From Actinomycetota bacterium (lineage in GTDB: Bacteria; Actinomycetota; Actinomycetes; Nanopelagicales; Nanopelagicaceae), in assembly GCA_009698045.1 (NCBI GenBank), contig WLRE01000008.1, forward strand, positions 1-26,583: a DNA stretch of 26,583 nt. The letters are read 5' to 3'. The position numbers and the translations under genes were made by a program. Positions 8,908 through 19,729 of this stretch are shown in pieces (positions within the stretch are counted from its first letter, which is position 1; each line of letters begins with the position of its first letter). The notes under the pieces are model-generated. The model ran no database searches. It had not been told where the DNA came from and saw only the letters and a list, made by a program, of their open reading frames with translations.

Positions 8908-8936
8908 TTGACTCATCTGCGCGAGCACGGGACAAT
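8908..8936 (+). promoter_or_regulatory. Promoter of the ilvB leader and ilvBNC-serA-leuB-ilvE-cimA operon
   Basis: TTGACT (8908-8913), a 17-nt spacer and GACAAT (8931-8936) form the best -35/-10 pair in the ilvD-ilvB gap. The -10 ends 6 nt before the ATG of the leader peptide, so the leader peptide message is probably leaderless: transcription would start at or beside its start codon. Confidence 0.65.
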
Positions 8937-8942
8937 TAGGAC

Positions 8943-8981
8943 ATGACATCAGTCGTAGTAATTGGTCAGCGTGCGATCTAG
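8943..8981 (+). CDS. ilvB operon leader peptide (12 aa, Val/Ile-rich)
   Basis: The short frame ATG...TAG encodes MTSVVVIGQRAI, with three consecutive valine codons followed by an isoleucine codon and a final isoleucine. It lies between a promoter and an intrinsic terminator upstream of ilvB. Leader peptides rich in Val/Ile/Leu at this place are known for attenuation of ilvB operons in Actinobacteria such as Corynebacterium. Starvation for valyl- or isoleucyl-tRNA would stall the ribosome at codons 4-7. There is no ribosome binding site because the start codon is at the predicted 5' end. It contains no leucine codon. It is recognised from sequence pattern and context, not homology. Confidence 0.75.
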   Translation: MTSVVVIGQRAI

Positions 8982-9000
8982 AGAAATCTAGAACGTGCGC
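8969..9000 (+). promoter_or_regulatory. Leader hairpin overlapping the leader-peptide stop codon
   Basis: A long RNA stem: arm 8969-8982 pairs with 8987-9000 around a GAAA tetraloop at 8983-8986. It comprises 13 pairs including two G-U wobbles, and one A-A mismatch (8976/8993). The upper stem is TCTAGA-GAAA-TCTAGA. It contains the last codons and TAG stop of the leader peptide, so a ribosome finishing the peptide would melt it, while one stalled at the Val codons would leave at least the top intact. This is the expected pause or sensor hairpin of an attenuator. Confidence 0.65.
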
Positions 9001-9002
9001 CG

Positions 9003-9027
9003 CCCCTCAGTGGAAACTGAGGGGTTT
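9003..9027 (+). terminator. Attenuator terminator upstream of ilvB
   Basis: A perfect 9-bp stem: CCCCTCAGT (9003-9011), a GGAA loop (9012-9015), ACTGAGGGG (9016-9024), then TTTCGCATTT. The hairpin is strong but the T-run is interrupted, so termination may be partial or conditional, as fits an attenuator. It lies 22 bases after the leader-peptide stop and 78 bases before ilvB. Confidence 0.75.
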
Positions 9028-9047
9028 CGCATTTAACCGCTGAATCA

Positions 9048-9080
9048 ACTTACGTAAAACGTTTTAAGTGAAGACTTAAA
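9048..9080 (+). repeat. Overlapping inverted repeats just before the ilvB ribosome binding site
   Basis: ACTTA (9048-9052) can pair with TAAGT (9065-9069). Alternatively TTTAAGT (9063-9069) can form a 7-bp stem with ACTTAAA (9074-9080) around a GAAG loop. The two pairings exclude each other. A perfect 10-bp palindrome, AAAACGTTTT, occupies 9056-9065. This could be an operator for an internal promoter or a second RNA switch near the ribosome binding site. Function is unproven. Confidence 0.4.
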
Positions 9081-9104
9081 CCGAGTGCGAGAAGGGAGAT
9101 GAAC

Positions 9105-10847
9105 ATGAGTAAAGAGAAGATGACAGGGGCGCAAGCTCTTGTGAAATCACTTGAGCATGCAGGCGTTGACGTCATGTTTGGAATCCCTGGTGGCGCAATT
9201 CTTCCGGCTTACGATCCGATCTTCGATAGTCCTATTCGACACATTTTGGTTCGACACGAACAAGGTGCAGGCCATGCCGCAACTGGTTACGCACAAGCTT
9301 CTGGTCGAGTTGGCGTTTGTATCGCAACATCTGGTCCTGGTGCAACAAATCTCGTTACCCCACTTGCCGATGCACAGATGGATTCAGTTCCCATGGTTGC
9401 AATCACTGGCCAAGTCTCATCTGATGCAATTGGTACTGATGCGTTTCAAGAGGCAGATATCCGCGGCATCACCATGCCAATTACCAAACACAGTTTTCTT
9501 GTTACAGATCCCTCTGAAATTGCCCGCGCAGTTGCTGAGGCATTTCATATTGCTAGTACTGGTCGCCCAGGCGCAGTTCTTGTCGATGTTGCGAAGGATG
9601 CTCTGCAGAAGCTGACCGATTTTGATTACCCGACAAAGATTGATCTCAAGGGATACAAACCAGTTTACGAAGCAGAAACTTCTGCGCTTCGAGATGCAGC
9701 TGCTCTTATTGCTCAATCAACTTCACCAGTCCTGTATGTTGGCGGTGGCGCAATAAAGTCTGCTGCGCACAAAGAACTTCTTAAACTTGCTGAGCTAACA
9801 GGTGCGCCAGTCGTAACCACATTGATGGCACGTGGTGCATTTCCTGATAGCCATCCCAGCCATCTTGGTATGCCTGGTATGCACGGAACTGTTGCTGCAG
9901 TTACAGCTCTTCAAAAATCAGATCTTCTCATTACTTTAGGCGCGCGCTTTGATGATCGCGTTACTGGCAAGCTCTCTACCTTTGCTCCACACGCAAAGGT
10001 TATTCACGCAGATATCGACCCAGCCGAAATCAGTAAGAACAAGCACGCTGATGTTGCTCTCATTGGAGACTTGCGTCTAACCATTGATGCGCTTATTCCA
10101 GAAATTAAGGCAGCATTTAAGAAGAGCCAACCCGATCTCACCGCATGGTGGAACCAACTCAATTCTTGGCGCGCTAAGTTCCCTTTGGGTTACGACCAAC
10201 CATCTGATGGTTCACTTTCACCGCAATATGTCATCGAACGTCTTGGAAAGATTTCTGGACCAGAAACGATATTTGCTGCTGGTGTGGGACAACATCAGAT
10301 GTGGGCTTCTCAATTTATTTCTTATGAACACCCACGCACTTGGTTGAACTCTGGCGGCCTTGGAACAATGGGCTACGCGGTTCCAGCTGCGATGGGCGCA
10401 AAGGTAGGGGCACCAGATAAGACAGTTTGGGCTATCGATGGTGATGGCTGTTTCCAAATGACTAACCAAGAATTAGTAACGTGTGCGCTCAACAACATTC
10501 CAATCAAGATTGCGATTATCAATAACGAAAGCCTCGGCATGGTTCGCCAGTGGCAGACACTTTTCTATAACGAGCGTTTCTCCAATACTGATCTTCACTC
10601 CAAGCGAATTCCTGACTTTGCAAAATTAGGTGAAGCCATGGGTTGCGTCGGATTAAGTTGTGAGCGTCCAGAAGATGTAGATGCCACCATCGAAAAGGCT
10701 ATGTCTATTAATGACCAACCGGTTGTCGTTGATTTCCGCGTTCATCGCGATGCGATGGTATGGCCAATGGTTGCTGCCGGTGCTTCCAATGATGACATCG
10801 TTGTTGCGCGTTCGCTCGCGCCTGTCTGGGATTCGCAGGAGCTCTGA
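9105..10847 (+). CDS. ilvB: Acetolactate synthase, large (catalytic) subunit
   Basis: A 580-residue thiamine-diphosphate enzyme. It joins two pyruvates to acetolactate (valine/leucine) or pyruvate with 2-oxobutanoate to acetohydroxybutyrate (isoleucine). The N-terminal domain has [13 protein letters not shown] and the catalytic glutamate E52 in [15 protein letters not shown]. The central FAD-binding domain follows, and the C-terminal domain carries the ThDP motif GDG (446-448) ... NN (473-474). I start at 9105 because GGGAG at 9094-9098 is 6 nt upstream. The in-frame ATG at 9099 directly abuts that site and would be poorly placed. The regulatory subunit ilvN follows after 5 bases. Expression is probably set by the leader peptide and terminator upstream. 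Confidence 0.97.
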   Translation: MSKEKMTGAQALVKSLEHAGVDVMFGIPGGAILPAYDPIFDSPIRHILVRHEQGAGHAATGYAQASGRVGVCIATSGPGATNLVTPLADAQMDSVPMVAITGQVSSDAIGTDAFQEADIRGITMPITKHSFLVTDPSEIARAVAEAFHIASTGRPGAVLVDVAKDALQKLTDFDYPTKIDLKGYKPVYEAETSALRDAAALIAQSTSPVLYVGGGAIKSAAHKELLKLAELTGAPVVTTLMARGAFPDSHPSHLGMPGMHGTVAAVTALQKSDLLITLGARFDDRVTGKLSTFAPHAKVIHADIDPAEISKNKHADVALIGDLRLTIDALIPEIKAAFKKSQPDLTAWWNQLNSWRAKFPLGYDQPSDGSLSPQYVIERLGKISGPETIFAAGVGQHQMWASQFISYEHPRTWLNSGGLGTMGYAVPAAMGAKVGAPDKTVWAIDGDGCFQMTNQELVTCALNNIPIKIAIINNESLGMVRQWQTLFYNERFSNTDLHSKRIPDFAKLGEAMGCVGLSCERPEDVDATIEKAMSINDQPVVVDFRVHRDAMVWPMVAAGASNDDIVVARSLAPVWDSQEL

Positions 10848-10852
10848 TATCC

Positions 10853-14005
<3,153 letters not shown>

Positions 14006-14033
14006 TCAACTCAAGAATAAGTAAGGAAAGATC

Positions 14034-15074
14034 ATGACAAAGACAATTAATATGGCAGTCATCGCTGGCGATGGCATCGGACCTGAAGTTATTGCCGAAG
14101 GACTTAAAGTTCTTAAAGTTGTTTCTGCAAAGCATGGTCTTACCTTCAATAACACTGAATACGATTTAGGTGCCGCACATTGGCACAAGACCGGTGAAAC
14201 TTTGACTGATGAGACCATGGCAAAGATTAGAAAGGCCGATGTAATTCTTCTTGGCGCAGTAGGAGATCCATCTGTTCCTTCTGGAATTCTTGAGCGCGGT
14301 CTACTTCTAAAGATGCGTTTTGGTTTTGACCATTACGTTAACTTGCGTCCCGGAAAACTCTGGCCCGGCACCAAATCTCCACTCGCGGGCGATCCCAAGA
14401 TTGATTTTGTGGTTGTACGCGAAGGAACCGAAGGTCCATATTCAGGTGCCGGCGGATTTCTCTTCAAGGGCACTCCACATGAGGTAGCTACCGAAGAGTC
14501 CCTCAATACTCGCCATGGCGTAGAACGCGTGGTTCGCGATGCATTTGTCCGTGCGCAAGCTCGCCCTCGTAAAAAACTTGCCGTTGTTCATAAGAGCAAT
14601 GTGATGGTTCATGCTGGTGAGCTCTACACCCGCGTGATGCACGAAGTTGGTAAAGAGTTTCCAGAAGTTGCTACTGAATATTTACATGCGGATGCTGTAG
14701 CTATGTTTATGGTGACTAATCCTGAACGTTTTGATGTAATCGTTACCGATAACCTGTTCGGAGATATTTTGACTGATATCGCCGCCGCAATCTGTGGTGG
14801 AATCGGATTAGCTGCCTCAGGCAATATCAATCCTGATCGTACCTTCCCATCGATGTTTGAACCGGTTCACGGATCAGCGCCAGATATTGCAGGCAAGCAA
14901 CTTGCTGACCCAACCGCGACCATCATGTCTATTGTCTTAATGCTCGAGCATCTTGGATTTTCTGATGCAGCTAAGGATGTAGAGAAGGCGGTGGAGCAAG
15001 ATTTGCTCACGCGCGGAACCACCAAGCGTTCTACTGCTGAAGTTGGCACTGCGATTGCAGCGTTGGTGAAGTAA
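14034..15074 (+). CDS. leuB: 3-isopropylmalate dehydrogenase
   Basis: A 346-residue NAD-dependent decarboxylating dehydrogenase of leucine synthesis. The same enzyme usually also oxidises 3-methylmalate in the citramalate route to isoleucine. Motifs: [10 protein letters not shown] (11-20), [11 protein letters not shown] (86-96), K187 in VVHKSNVM, D220, and D244/D248 in [14 protein letters not shown], plus [12 protein letters not shown] (276-287). The overall pattern closely matches actinobacterial LeuB. AAGGAAAG lies just before the ATG. The stop codon is followed directly by the ilvE ATG. leuA, leuC and leuD are not in the window. Next to cimA, a role in both leucine and isoleucine synthesis is likely. 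Confidence 0.95.
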   Translation: MTKTINMAVIAGDGIGPEVIAEGLKVLKVVSAKHGLTFNNTEYDLGAAHWHKTGETLTDETMAKIRKADVILLGAVGDPSVPSGILERGLLLKMRFGFDHYVNLRPGKLWPGTKSPLAGDPKIDFVVVREGTEGPYSGAGGFLFKGTPHEVATEESLNTRHGVERVVRDAFVRAQARPRKKLAVVHKSNVMVHAGELYTRVMHEVGKEFPEVATEYLHADAVAMFMVTNPERFDVIVTDNLFGDILTDIAAAICGGIGLAASGNINPDRTFPSMFEPVHGSAPDIAGKQLADPTATIMSIVLMLEHLGFSDAAKDVEKAVEQDLLTRGTTKRSTAEVGTAIAALVK

Positions 15075-16160
15075 ATGAAAGTTAGCCTTCATCCCAACCC
15101 TAACCCTGTCAGCGATGCTGATCGCGAGGCAAAACTTGCTGCGGGCGGATTCGGCAAGTATTACACCGACAATATGGTTATTGCCGAGTGGAGTGAAGCT
15201 GATGGTTGGAAGGATGCCGAGTTAGTTCCTTATGGTCCTATCACGCTCGATCCTGCAACTGCGGTTTTTCATTACGGCCAAGAAATATTTGAGGGCATGA
15301 AGGCATATTCACAACCAGATGGCAGCATCAGTTTGTTTCGCCCAGAAGCAAATGCCGAACGTTTTGCTCGTAGCGCTAAGCGACTTGCGCTGCCAGAGAT
15401 GCCCATCGATTTCTTTATCGATACTGTCAAAGAGTTAGTCAAACAAGATCGCAAATGGGTTCCACAAAAAGTTGGCGAAGCGCTCTATATTCGCCCTTTC
15501 ATGATTGCAACTGAAGTGGGTCTAGGTGTGCGCCCATCCAATAAAGCGACTTACTATTTAATTACTACACCCGCCGGTGCTTACTTCAACGCTGCGAAGG
15601 CAGTTACCGTCTGGATTTCAACTGAATATGTTCGAGCCGCAATCGGCGGTACCGGCGAAGCAAAATGTGGTGGCAACTATGCGGCCTCACTCGTTGCGCA
15701 AAAGCAAGCGGCAACAAAGGGCTGCGAACAAGTTGTCTGGCTCGATGCCAAAGAGCGATTCTGGGTGGAAGAGATGGGCGGAATGAACCTTTACTTTGTT
15801 AAAGGTTCCGGAAAAGAGGCACGTGTTATTACGCCTAAGCTAACTGGAACGCTTCTTCCTGGAATTACACGTGATTCAATTCTCGCCGTAGCCAAGGATC
15901 TTGGATATCAAGTCGAAGAAGTGATGTTCTCTATCGATGATTGGCGCGACGGGATTGCTTCAGGTGAGATTACTGAGGTCTTTGCTTGTGGCACTGCAGC
16001 AGTTGTTTCTGCAGTCGGTGCAGCAAAGAGCGATTTCGGTACATGGGTGACTGGCAATGGTGAGCCTGGTCCAATCACCAATCAGATTCGTGAAACTCTT
16101 CTTGGAATCCAACATGGATTAATTCCTGATACCCGCGGTTGGAATGTGAAAGTCTGTTAA
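15075..16160 (+). CDS. ilvE: Branched-chain amino acid aminotransferase
   Basis: A 361-residue fold-type IV pyridoxal-phosphate enzyme that transfers an amino group from glutamate to the three branched-chain keto acids. The catalytic lysine is K197 in AKCGGNYAAS, followed by CEQVVWLDAKERFWVEEMGG. The length and the GQEIFEGMKAY segment (68-78) place it in the long form shared by Actinobacteria and eukaryotic BCATs. It abuts leuB with no spacer, and its stop codon abuts the cimA ATG, so translation is probably coupled through all three genes. Confidence 0.96.
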   Translation: MKVSLHPNPNPVSDADREAKLAAGGFGKYYTDNMVIAEWSEADGWKDAELVPYGPITLDPATAVFHYGQEIFEGMKAYSQPDGSISLFRPEANAERFARSAKRLALPEMPIDFFIDTVKELVKQDRKWVPQKVGEALYIRPFMIATEVGLGVRPSNKATYYLITTPAGAYFNAAKAVTVWISTEYVRAAIGGTGEAKCGGNYAASLVAQKQAATKGCEQVVWLDAKERFWVEEMGGMNLYFVKGSGKEARVITPKLTGTLLPGITRDSILAVAKDLGYQVEEVMFSIDDWRDGIASGEITEVFACGTAAVVSAVGAAKSDFGTWVTGNGEPGPITNQIRETLLGIQHGLIPDTRGWNVKVC

Positions 16161-17747
16161 ATGGCAATCTCTGACGCATTTCATATCTACGACACCACTC
16201 TCCGCGATGGAGCTCAGCAAGAGGGTTTGAATCTCTCTGTGCATGACAAGCTAGCAATCGCTCGTCACTTGGATGATTTGGGTGTTGGCTTTATTGAAGG
16301 CGGCTGGCCGGGAGCCAACCCCAAGGACACAGAATTCTTTAAGCGAGCACAGACCGAATTGAAATTAAAGAATGCGAAATTTGTTGCATTTGGTGCGACT
16401 CGTCGCCCTAATGTTAAAGCAGCAGATGATGCACTTCTTCGCGCGCTTCAAGATTCCGGCGCTCCAGTAGTTACCTTGGTGGCCAAGAGTCACGATCGCC
16501 ACGTCGATCTTGCGCTTAAGACTAATTTAGATGAGAACCTTGCAATGATTAAGGATTCAGTTGAGTTCTTACGTGCTGGGGGACAGCGAGTATTTCTTGA
16601 TGCCGAACACTTCTTTGATGGCTATCGCTCTAACAAGTCATATGCACTAGAAGTTATTCGCGTTGCTATGGCAGCTGGCGCTGACGTTGCAGCACTATGC
16701 GATACCAACGGCGGTATGTTGCCCGATGAACTCTCTCATATTGTTCATGAAGTATTAAGTTCCACATCTGCTCGCTTAGGCATTCATTGCCACAACGACA
16801 CTGGATGCGCAATCGCCAACTCCCTTGCAGCTGTTGCTGCGGGTGCGACTCATGTTCAGGGCACTCTCAATGGGTATGGAGAGCGCACTGGAAATGCAGA
16901 TTTAGTGAGCATCATTGCAAACTTGGAGCTAAAGAAGAATCAGAAAGTTCTTCCTGACGGAGCACTTCGCGAAGCCTTTCGAATCTCGCATGCTGTTGCC
17001 GAAGTAACCAATGTTTCTTCAAGTCCTCGCCAACCATATGTTGGCGTATCTGCATTTGCCCATAAAGCTGGGCTGCATGCCTCTGCGATTAAAGTTGACC
17101 CCAATCTTTACCAGCATGAAGATCCAGCATCTGTCGGCAACGATATGAGAATGCTTGTCTCCGATATGGCTGGACGAGCATCTATTGAGTTGAAATCTCA
17201 AGAACTAGGTATTGATATCAACGATAAAGAGGTCTTTGGCCGCGTTATCGAACGAGTTAAAGAGATGGAATCACGCGGATTTACCTTTGAAGCTGCCGAT
17301 GCCTCTTTCGAACTCTTGCTCCGCGAAGAGATGGATGGAAAGCGTGCGCACTTCTTTACGATAGAAAAGTGGGAGACCGAAGTTGTTCGCGATCAATCCG
17401 GCCAAGTAACTTCGAAAGCAACTGTTGCAATCAACGCTGGCGGAAAGATCATCTTCTCCGACGGTGCCGGCAACGGACCTGTTAATGCAATTGATACCGC
17501 CCTTCGCTCAGGATTAGAGAAGATTTATCCTGAGATTTCAATCTTTGAATTAACTGACTACAAAGTTCGAATTCTCGAGGGTCGCCAAGGAACTGGCGCG
17601 ATTACTCGCGTACTCGTAGAAACAAGTGATGGAAACGGTGAATGGAACACTGTTGGAGTTCACGAAAACGTCATCGCTGCTTCAGCGATGGCACTCGAAG
17701 ATGCAATCACTTATGGACTTCTTCGCCAAGGCCGCAAGCCCGAATAG
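16161..17747 (+). CDS. cimA: (R)-citramalate synthase
   Basis: A 528-residue member of the isopropylmalate/homocitrate/citramalate synthase family. It condenses pyruvate with acetyl-CoA to (R)-citramalate, the entry to threonine-independent isoleucine synthesis. The TIM barrel opens with YDTTLRDGAQQEG (10-22) and has metal ligands H209 and H211 (IHCHNDTGCA) and NGYGERTGNADL (237-248). The N-terminus, FIEGGWPGANPKD and HDRHVDLAL are typical of the CimA branch rather than LeuA, which lacks the GGWPG pattern. The C-terminal LeuA-type dimer domain (about 395-525; usually the site of isoleucine feedback inhibition) is complete. It is the last gene of the ilv cluster. Homocitrate-type activity cannot be excluded, but pathway context supports citramalate. 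Confidence 0.93.
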   Translation: MAISDAFHIYDTTLRDGAQQEGLNLSVHDKLAIARHLDDLGVGFIEGGWPGANPKDTEFFKRAQTELKLKNAKFVAFGATRRPNVKAADDALLRALQDSGAPVVTLVAKSHDRHVDLALKTNLDENLAMIKDSVEFLRAGGQRVFLDAEHFFDGYRSNKSYALEVIRVAMAAGADVAALCDTNGGMLPDELSHIVHEVLSSTSARLGIHCHNDTGCAIANSLAAVAAGATHVQGTLNGYGERTGNADLVSIIANLELKKNQKVLPDGALREAFRISHAVAEVTNVSSSPRQPYVGVSAFAHKAGLHASAIKVDPNLYQHEDPASVGNDMRMLVSDMAGRASIELKSQELGIDINDKEVFGRVIERVKEMESRGFTFEAADASFELLLREEMDGKRAHFFTIEKWETEVVRDQSGQVTSKATVAINAGGKIIFSDGAGNGPVNAIDTALRSGLEKIYPEISIFELTDYKVRILEGRQGTGAITRVLVETSDGNGEWNTVGVHENVIAASAMALEDAITYGLLRQGRKPE

Positions 17748-17760
17748 TTCTTTTCGGGGC

Positions 17761-17766
17761 TAAACT
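17761..17766 (+). promoter_or_regulatory. Probable leaderless promoter -10 (TAAACT) of xerC
   Basis: TAAACT (TANNNT) ends exactly 6 nt before the xerC ATG, with no Shine-Dalgarno sequence in the intervening CCTGTC. It lies in the 25-base gap after cimA and repeats the spacing seen at proA, gatC and the serine hydrolase. Confidence 0.5.
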
Positions 17767-17772
17767 CCTGTC

Positions 17773-18672
17773 ATGTCCGCCGAACTCATTGCTCAGTACG
17801 AAGAGCATTTGGCACTTGTCCGTAACCTCTCCGATAACTCTATTCGCGGTTATGTCTCTGATCTTCAATCCTTTCTGGCGCATATTGAGAAACTCAATAT
17901 CGAAGAGTTCTCTCAACTCGAACTCACTCATATTCGCTCATGGCTCGCTAATCTGCAGAGCACAGGGGCTGCTCGTTCAAGCATGGCACGTCGCATCGTC
18001 TCCATTCGTGCCTTTACTTACTGGGCCGCATCGCAAGGCTGGATTCCGAATGACATTGGTGCAAACCTGGCGATCCCGAAGCCGCAGCACCATCTTCCTG
18101 AAATTCTTAACGTAGTCGATGCAGCTCACGTTATCGCCTCACTAGAAACACAATTAGCCGAAAGCCCTACCGATCTTCATCGTCGAGATCTTGCGATGGT
18201 CGAAATTCTTTATGCCAGTGGAATTCGGGTCTCCGAGTTATGCGGATTAAATCTGGGAGATATAGATACATCGAGAAATACTCTTCAAGTTATTGGCAAG
18301 GGAAATAAGCAGAGAGTTGTTCCACTAGGAATTCCTGCCATGAAAGCACTCCAACAATGGCTCTCTCTTTCGCGTCCGCAACTTGTAACGAATGACTCCG
18401 CTAACGCAGTTTTTCTGGGTTCTCGTGGAAAGCGCATCGATCAGCGCACTGTCCGCGAGGTCGTCTACGAAGCGATGAAAGCCGTGGGTTCGACGATGGG
18501 ACCGCACGGTCTGCGTCACACTGCAGCAACACATTTGTTAGAAGGGGGAGCAGACCTTCGCACCGTACAAGAAATCTTGGGACACTCTTCCCTGGCCACC
18601 ACCCAGATTTACACACATGTTTCACCTGAACGATTGAGCCAGGCATATAAGCAGGCGCACCCTAGAGCGTGA
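17773..18672 (+). CDS. xerC: Tyrosine recombinase XerC
   Basis: A 299-residue site-specific recombinase that, with XerD, resolves chromosome dimers at dif. The N-terminal SAM-like DNA-binding domain spans about 1-95 and the catalytic domain about 110-299. All active-site residues are present: R152 (YASGIRVSELCGL), K176 (VIGKGNKQR), H245 and R248 (HGLRHTAATHLL), H271 (LGHSSLATTQ) and nucleophile Y280 (IYTHVS). The length is that of housekeeping XerC/D rather than of a phage integrase, and no phage genes or attachment-like repeats are nearby. XerC versus XerD cannot be settled rigorously by eye, but the position just before rpsB is where xerC is often found in Actinobacteria. Confidence 0.9.
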   Translation: MSAELIAQYEEHLALVRNLSDNSIRGYVSDLQSFLAHIEKLNIEEFSQLELTHIRSWLANLQSTGAARSSMARRIVSIRAFTYWAASQGWIPNDIGANLAIPKPQHHLPEILNVVDAAHVIASLETQLAESPTDLHRRDLAMVEILYASGIRVSELCGLNLGDIDTSRNTLQVIGKGNKQRVVPLGIPAMKALQQWLSLSRPQLVTNDSANAVFLGSRGKRIDQRTVREVVYEAMKAVGSTMGPHGLRHTAATHLLEGGADLRTVQEILGHSSLATTQIYTHVSPERLSQAYKQAHPRA

Positions 18673-18688
18673 TTGGTTCTGGCCGATT

Positions 18689-18716
18689 TTGACCTATCTA
18701 GGCCAACCTTTAGGAT
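18689..18716 (+). promoter_or_regulatory. Promoter of the rpsB-tsf operon
   Basis: TTGACC (18689-18694), a 16-nt spacer and TAGGAT (18711-18716) form a good -35/-10 pair, the strongest in the 238-base xerC-rpsB gap. Transcription would start near 18723, leaving an untranslated leader of about 190 nt before the rpsB start, unlike the leaderless genes elsewhere in the window. Confidence 0.65.
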
Positions 18717-18722
18717 TACCCC

Positions 18723-18900
18723 AGCAGAAGACCTCCGGTCCTCTGACTTCACGCCCCTCATTCAGAGCAATCTGAATAACCATTTCGGTCTAGTTCGAAT
18801 GAATTAGTCGGTACTGAGTGGCTAGGGATCGAACAAATTGTTTGATCATCAACCGAGTGCATTTCCTGCAGTTAGTTCTGCGCGAAAATGCAATGAAGGA
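18723..18900 (+). ncRNA. Structured 5' leader of rpsB, candidate S2 autoregulatory element
   Basis: Four stems can be drawn in order. (1) 18725-18745: 8 pairs with one A-C mismatch, loop TCC. (2) 18760-18777: ATTCAGA-GCAA-TCTGAAT, 7 perfect pairs closed by a GNRA tetraloop. (3) 18827-18847: GATCGAAC-AAATT-GTTTGATC, 8 pairs including one G-T. (4) 18858-18892: outer TGCATTT/AAATGCA (7 pairs) and inner GCAG/CTGC around TTAGTT, ending 3 bases before the AAGGAG of rpsB. Ribosomal protein operons are often controlled by such leaders. The RNA class is not one I can name. Confidence 0.45.
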
Positions 18901-18910
18901 GTATGCCGTC

Positions 18911-19729
18911 ATGGCAGTTGTAACAATGCGAGAACTCCTCGACAGCGGAGTCCACTTCGGACACCAGACTCGTCGATGGAATCCAAAGATGAAGCGCTTT
19001 ATTTTTGCAGAGCGCAATGGCATCTACATTATCGATATCCAACAATCACTAGCGTTGATTGATAGCGCTTACGAGTTCATTAGAGACACAGTCGCTAAGG
19101 GCGGCCATATCCTCTTTGTTGGAACTAAGAAGCAAGCACATGTTCCAATCATCGAACAATCTGCTCGCGTCGGAATGCCTTACGTAACAGAGCGCTGGCT
19201 CGGTGGAATGTTGACTAACTTCCCAACCGTTTACAAGCGCATCCAACGTCTCAAGGAGCTCGAAGCTCTTGAGAACACTAACGATCAACTTCTTACTAAG
19301 AAGGAGCTCTTGGTACTTCGCCGCGAACGCGAGAAGCTCACTAAGAACCTCCAAGGTATCCGCGACATGACCAAGTTGCCTTCAGCAATCTGGGTAGTCG
19401 ATACCAAGAAGGAGCACCTTGCAGTAGCAGAAGCTCACAAGCTTGGAATTCCAGTTGTGGCCATCTTGGACACTAACTGCGATCCAGATGAAGTGGATTA
19501 CAAGATTCCTGGCAACGATGATGCAATCCGCTCTATCGCACTCTTGACTCGCGTTATTGCTGATGCAGCAGTTGCCGGACTTCAAGCACGTTCTGCTACA
19601 GCCGCTGCTGCAGCACAACAGAGCGATGCAGCTACAACTCCAGCAGATGCAGCTCTTGCAGAAGTCACCAACGAATTAGCTGCAGCTGCAGAAGCCGCTG
19701 CTCCAGCGACAACTGAGGAGAACAAGTAA
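18911..19729 (+). CDS. rpsB: 30S ribosomal protein S2
   Basis: A 272-residue small-subunit ribosomal protein. The N-terminus [19 protein letters not shown], the [12 protein letters not shown] segment and FVGTKKQA are family hallmarks. I start at 18911, with AAGGAG at 18896-18901 nine bases upstream. An open frame runs further upstream to 18818 but adds a non-homologous 31 residues across the leader hairpins. Residues about 227-272 are an Ala/Thr/Glu-rich tail (low complexity, poly-Ala runs) such as occurs on many actinobacterial S2 proteins. tsf follows directly. Expression is probably set by the promoter at 18689 and the structured leader. Confidence 0.97.
   Translation: MAVVTMRELLDSGVHFGHQTRRWNPKMKRFIFAERNGIYIIDIQQSLALIDSAYEFIRDTVAKGGHILFVGTKKQAHVPIIEQSARVGMPYVTERWLGGMLTNFPTVYKRIQRLKELEALENTNDQLLTKKELLVLRREREKLTKNLQGIRDMTKLPSAIWVVDTKKEHLAVAEAHKLGIPVVAILDTNCDPDEVDYKIPGNDDAIRSIALLTRVIADAAVAGLQARSATAAAAAQQSDAATTPADAALAEVTNELAAAAEAAAPATTEENK

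Noticed and set aside
9099..9104. Alternative ilvB start at ATG 9099
   Set aside because: The Shine-Dalgarno sequence GGGAG ends directly at this ATG; the ATG six bases on has normal spacing.
9151..9615. 154-codon open frame on the + strand inside ilvB
   Set aside because: It is a shifted-frame shadow of the well-conserved ilvB reading frame; its translation is unlike any family I recognise.
17738..17760. GCCCGAA / TTCGGGGC hairpin at the end of cimA as a terminator
   Set aside because: It has only about 6 pairs, contains the cimA stop codon in the loop and has no T-run, so it is too weak to call.
17642..18115. 157-codon open frame bridging cimA and xerC
   Set aside because: It overlaps two confidently identified genes in another frame and has no family features.
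18675..18708. Inverted repeat GGTT-CT-GGCC / GGCCAACC after xerC as a terminator
   Set aside because: It needs a 2-nt bulge and a 16-nt loop, spans the rpsB -35 box and is followed by only TTT, so it is more likely coincidental.
18818..18910. Upstream extension of rpsB, including ATG 18893
   Set aside because: These codons cross leader hairpins and encode nothing like S2; ATG 18911 has AAGGAG nine bases upstream and a canonical N-terminus.
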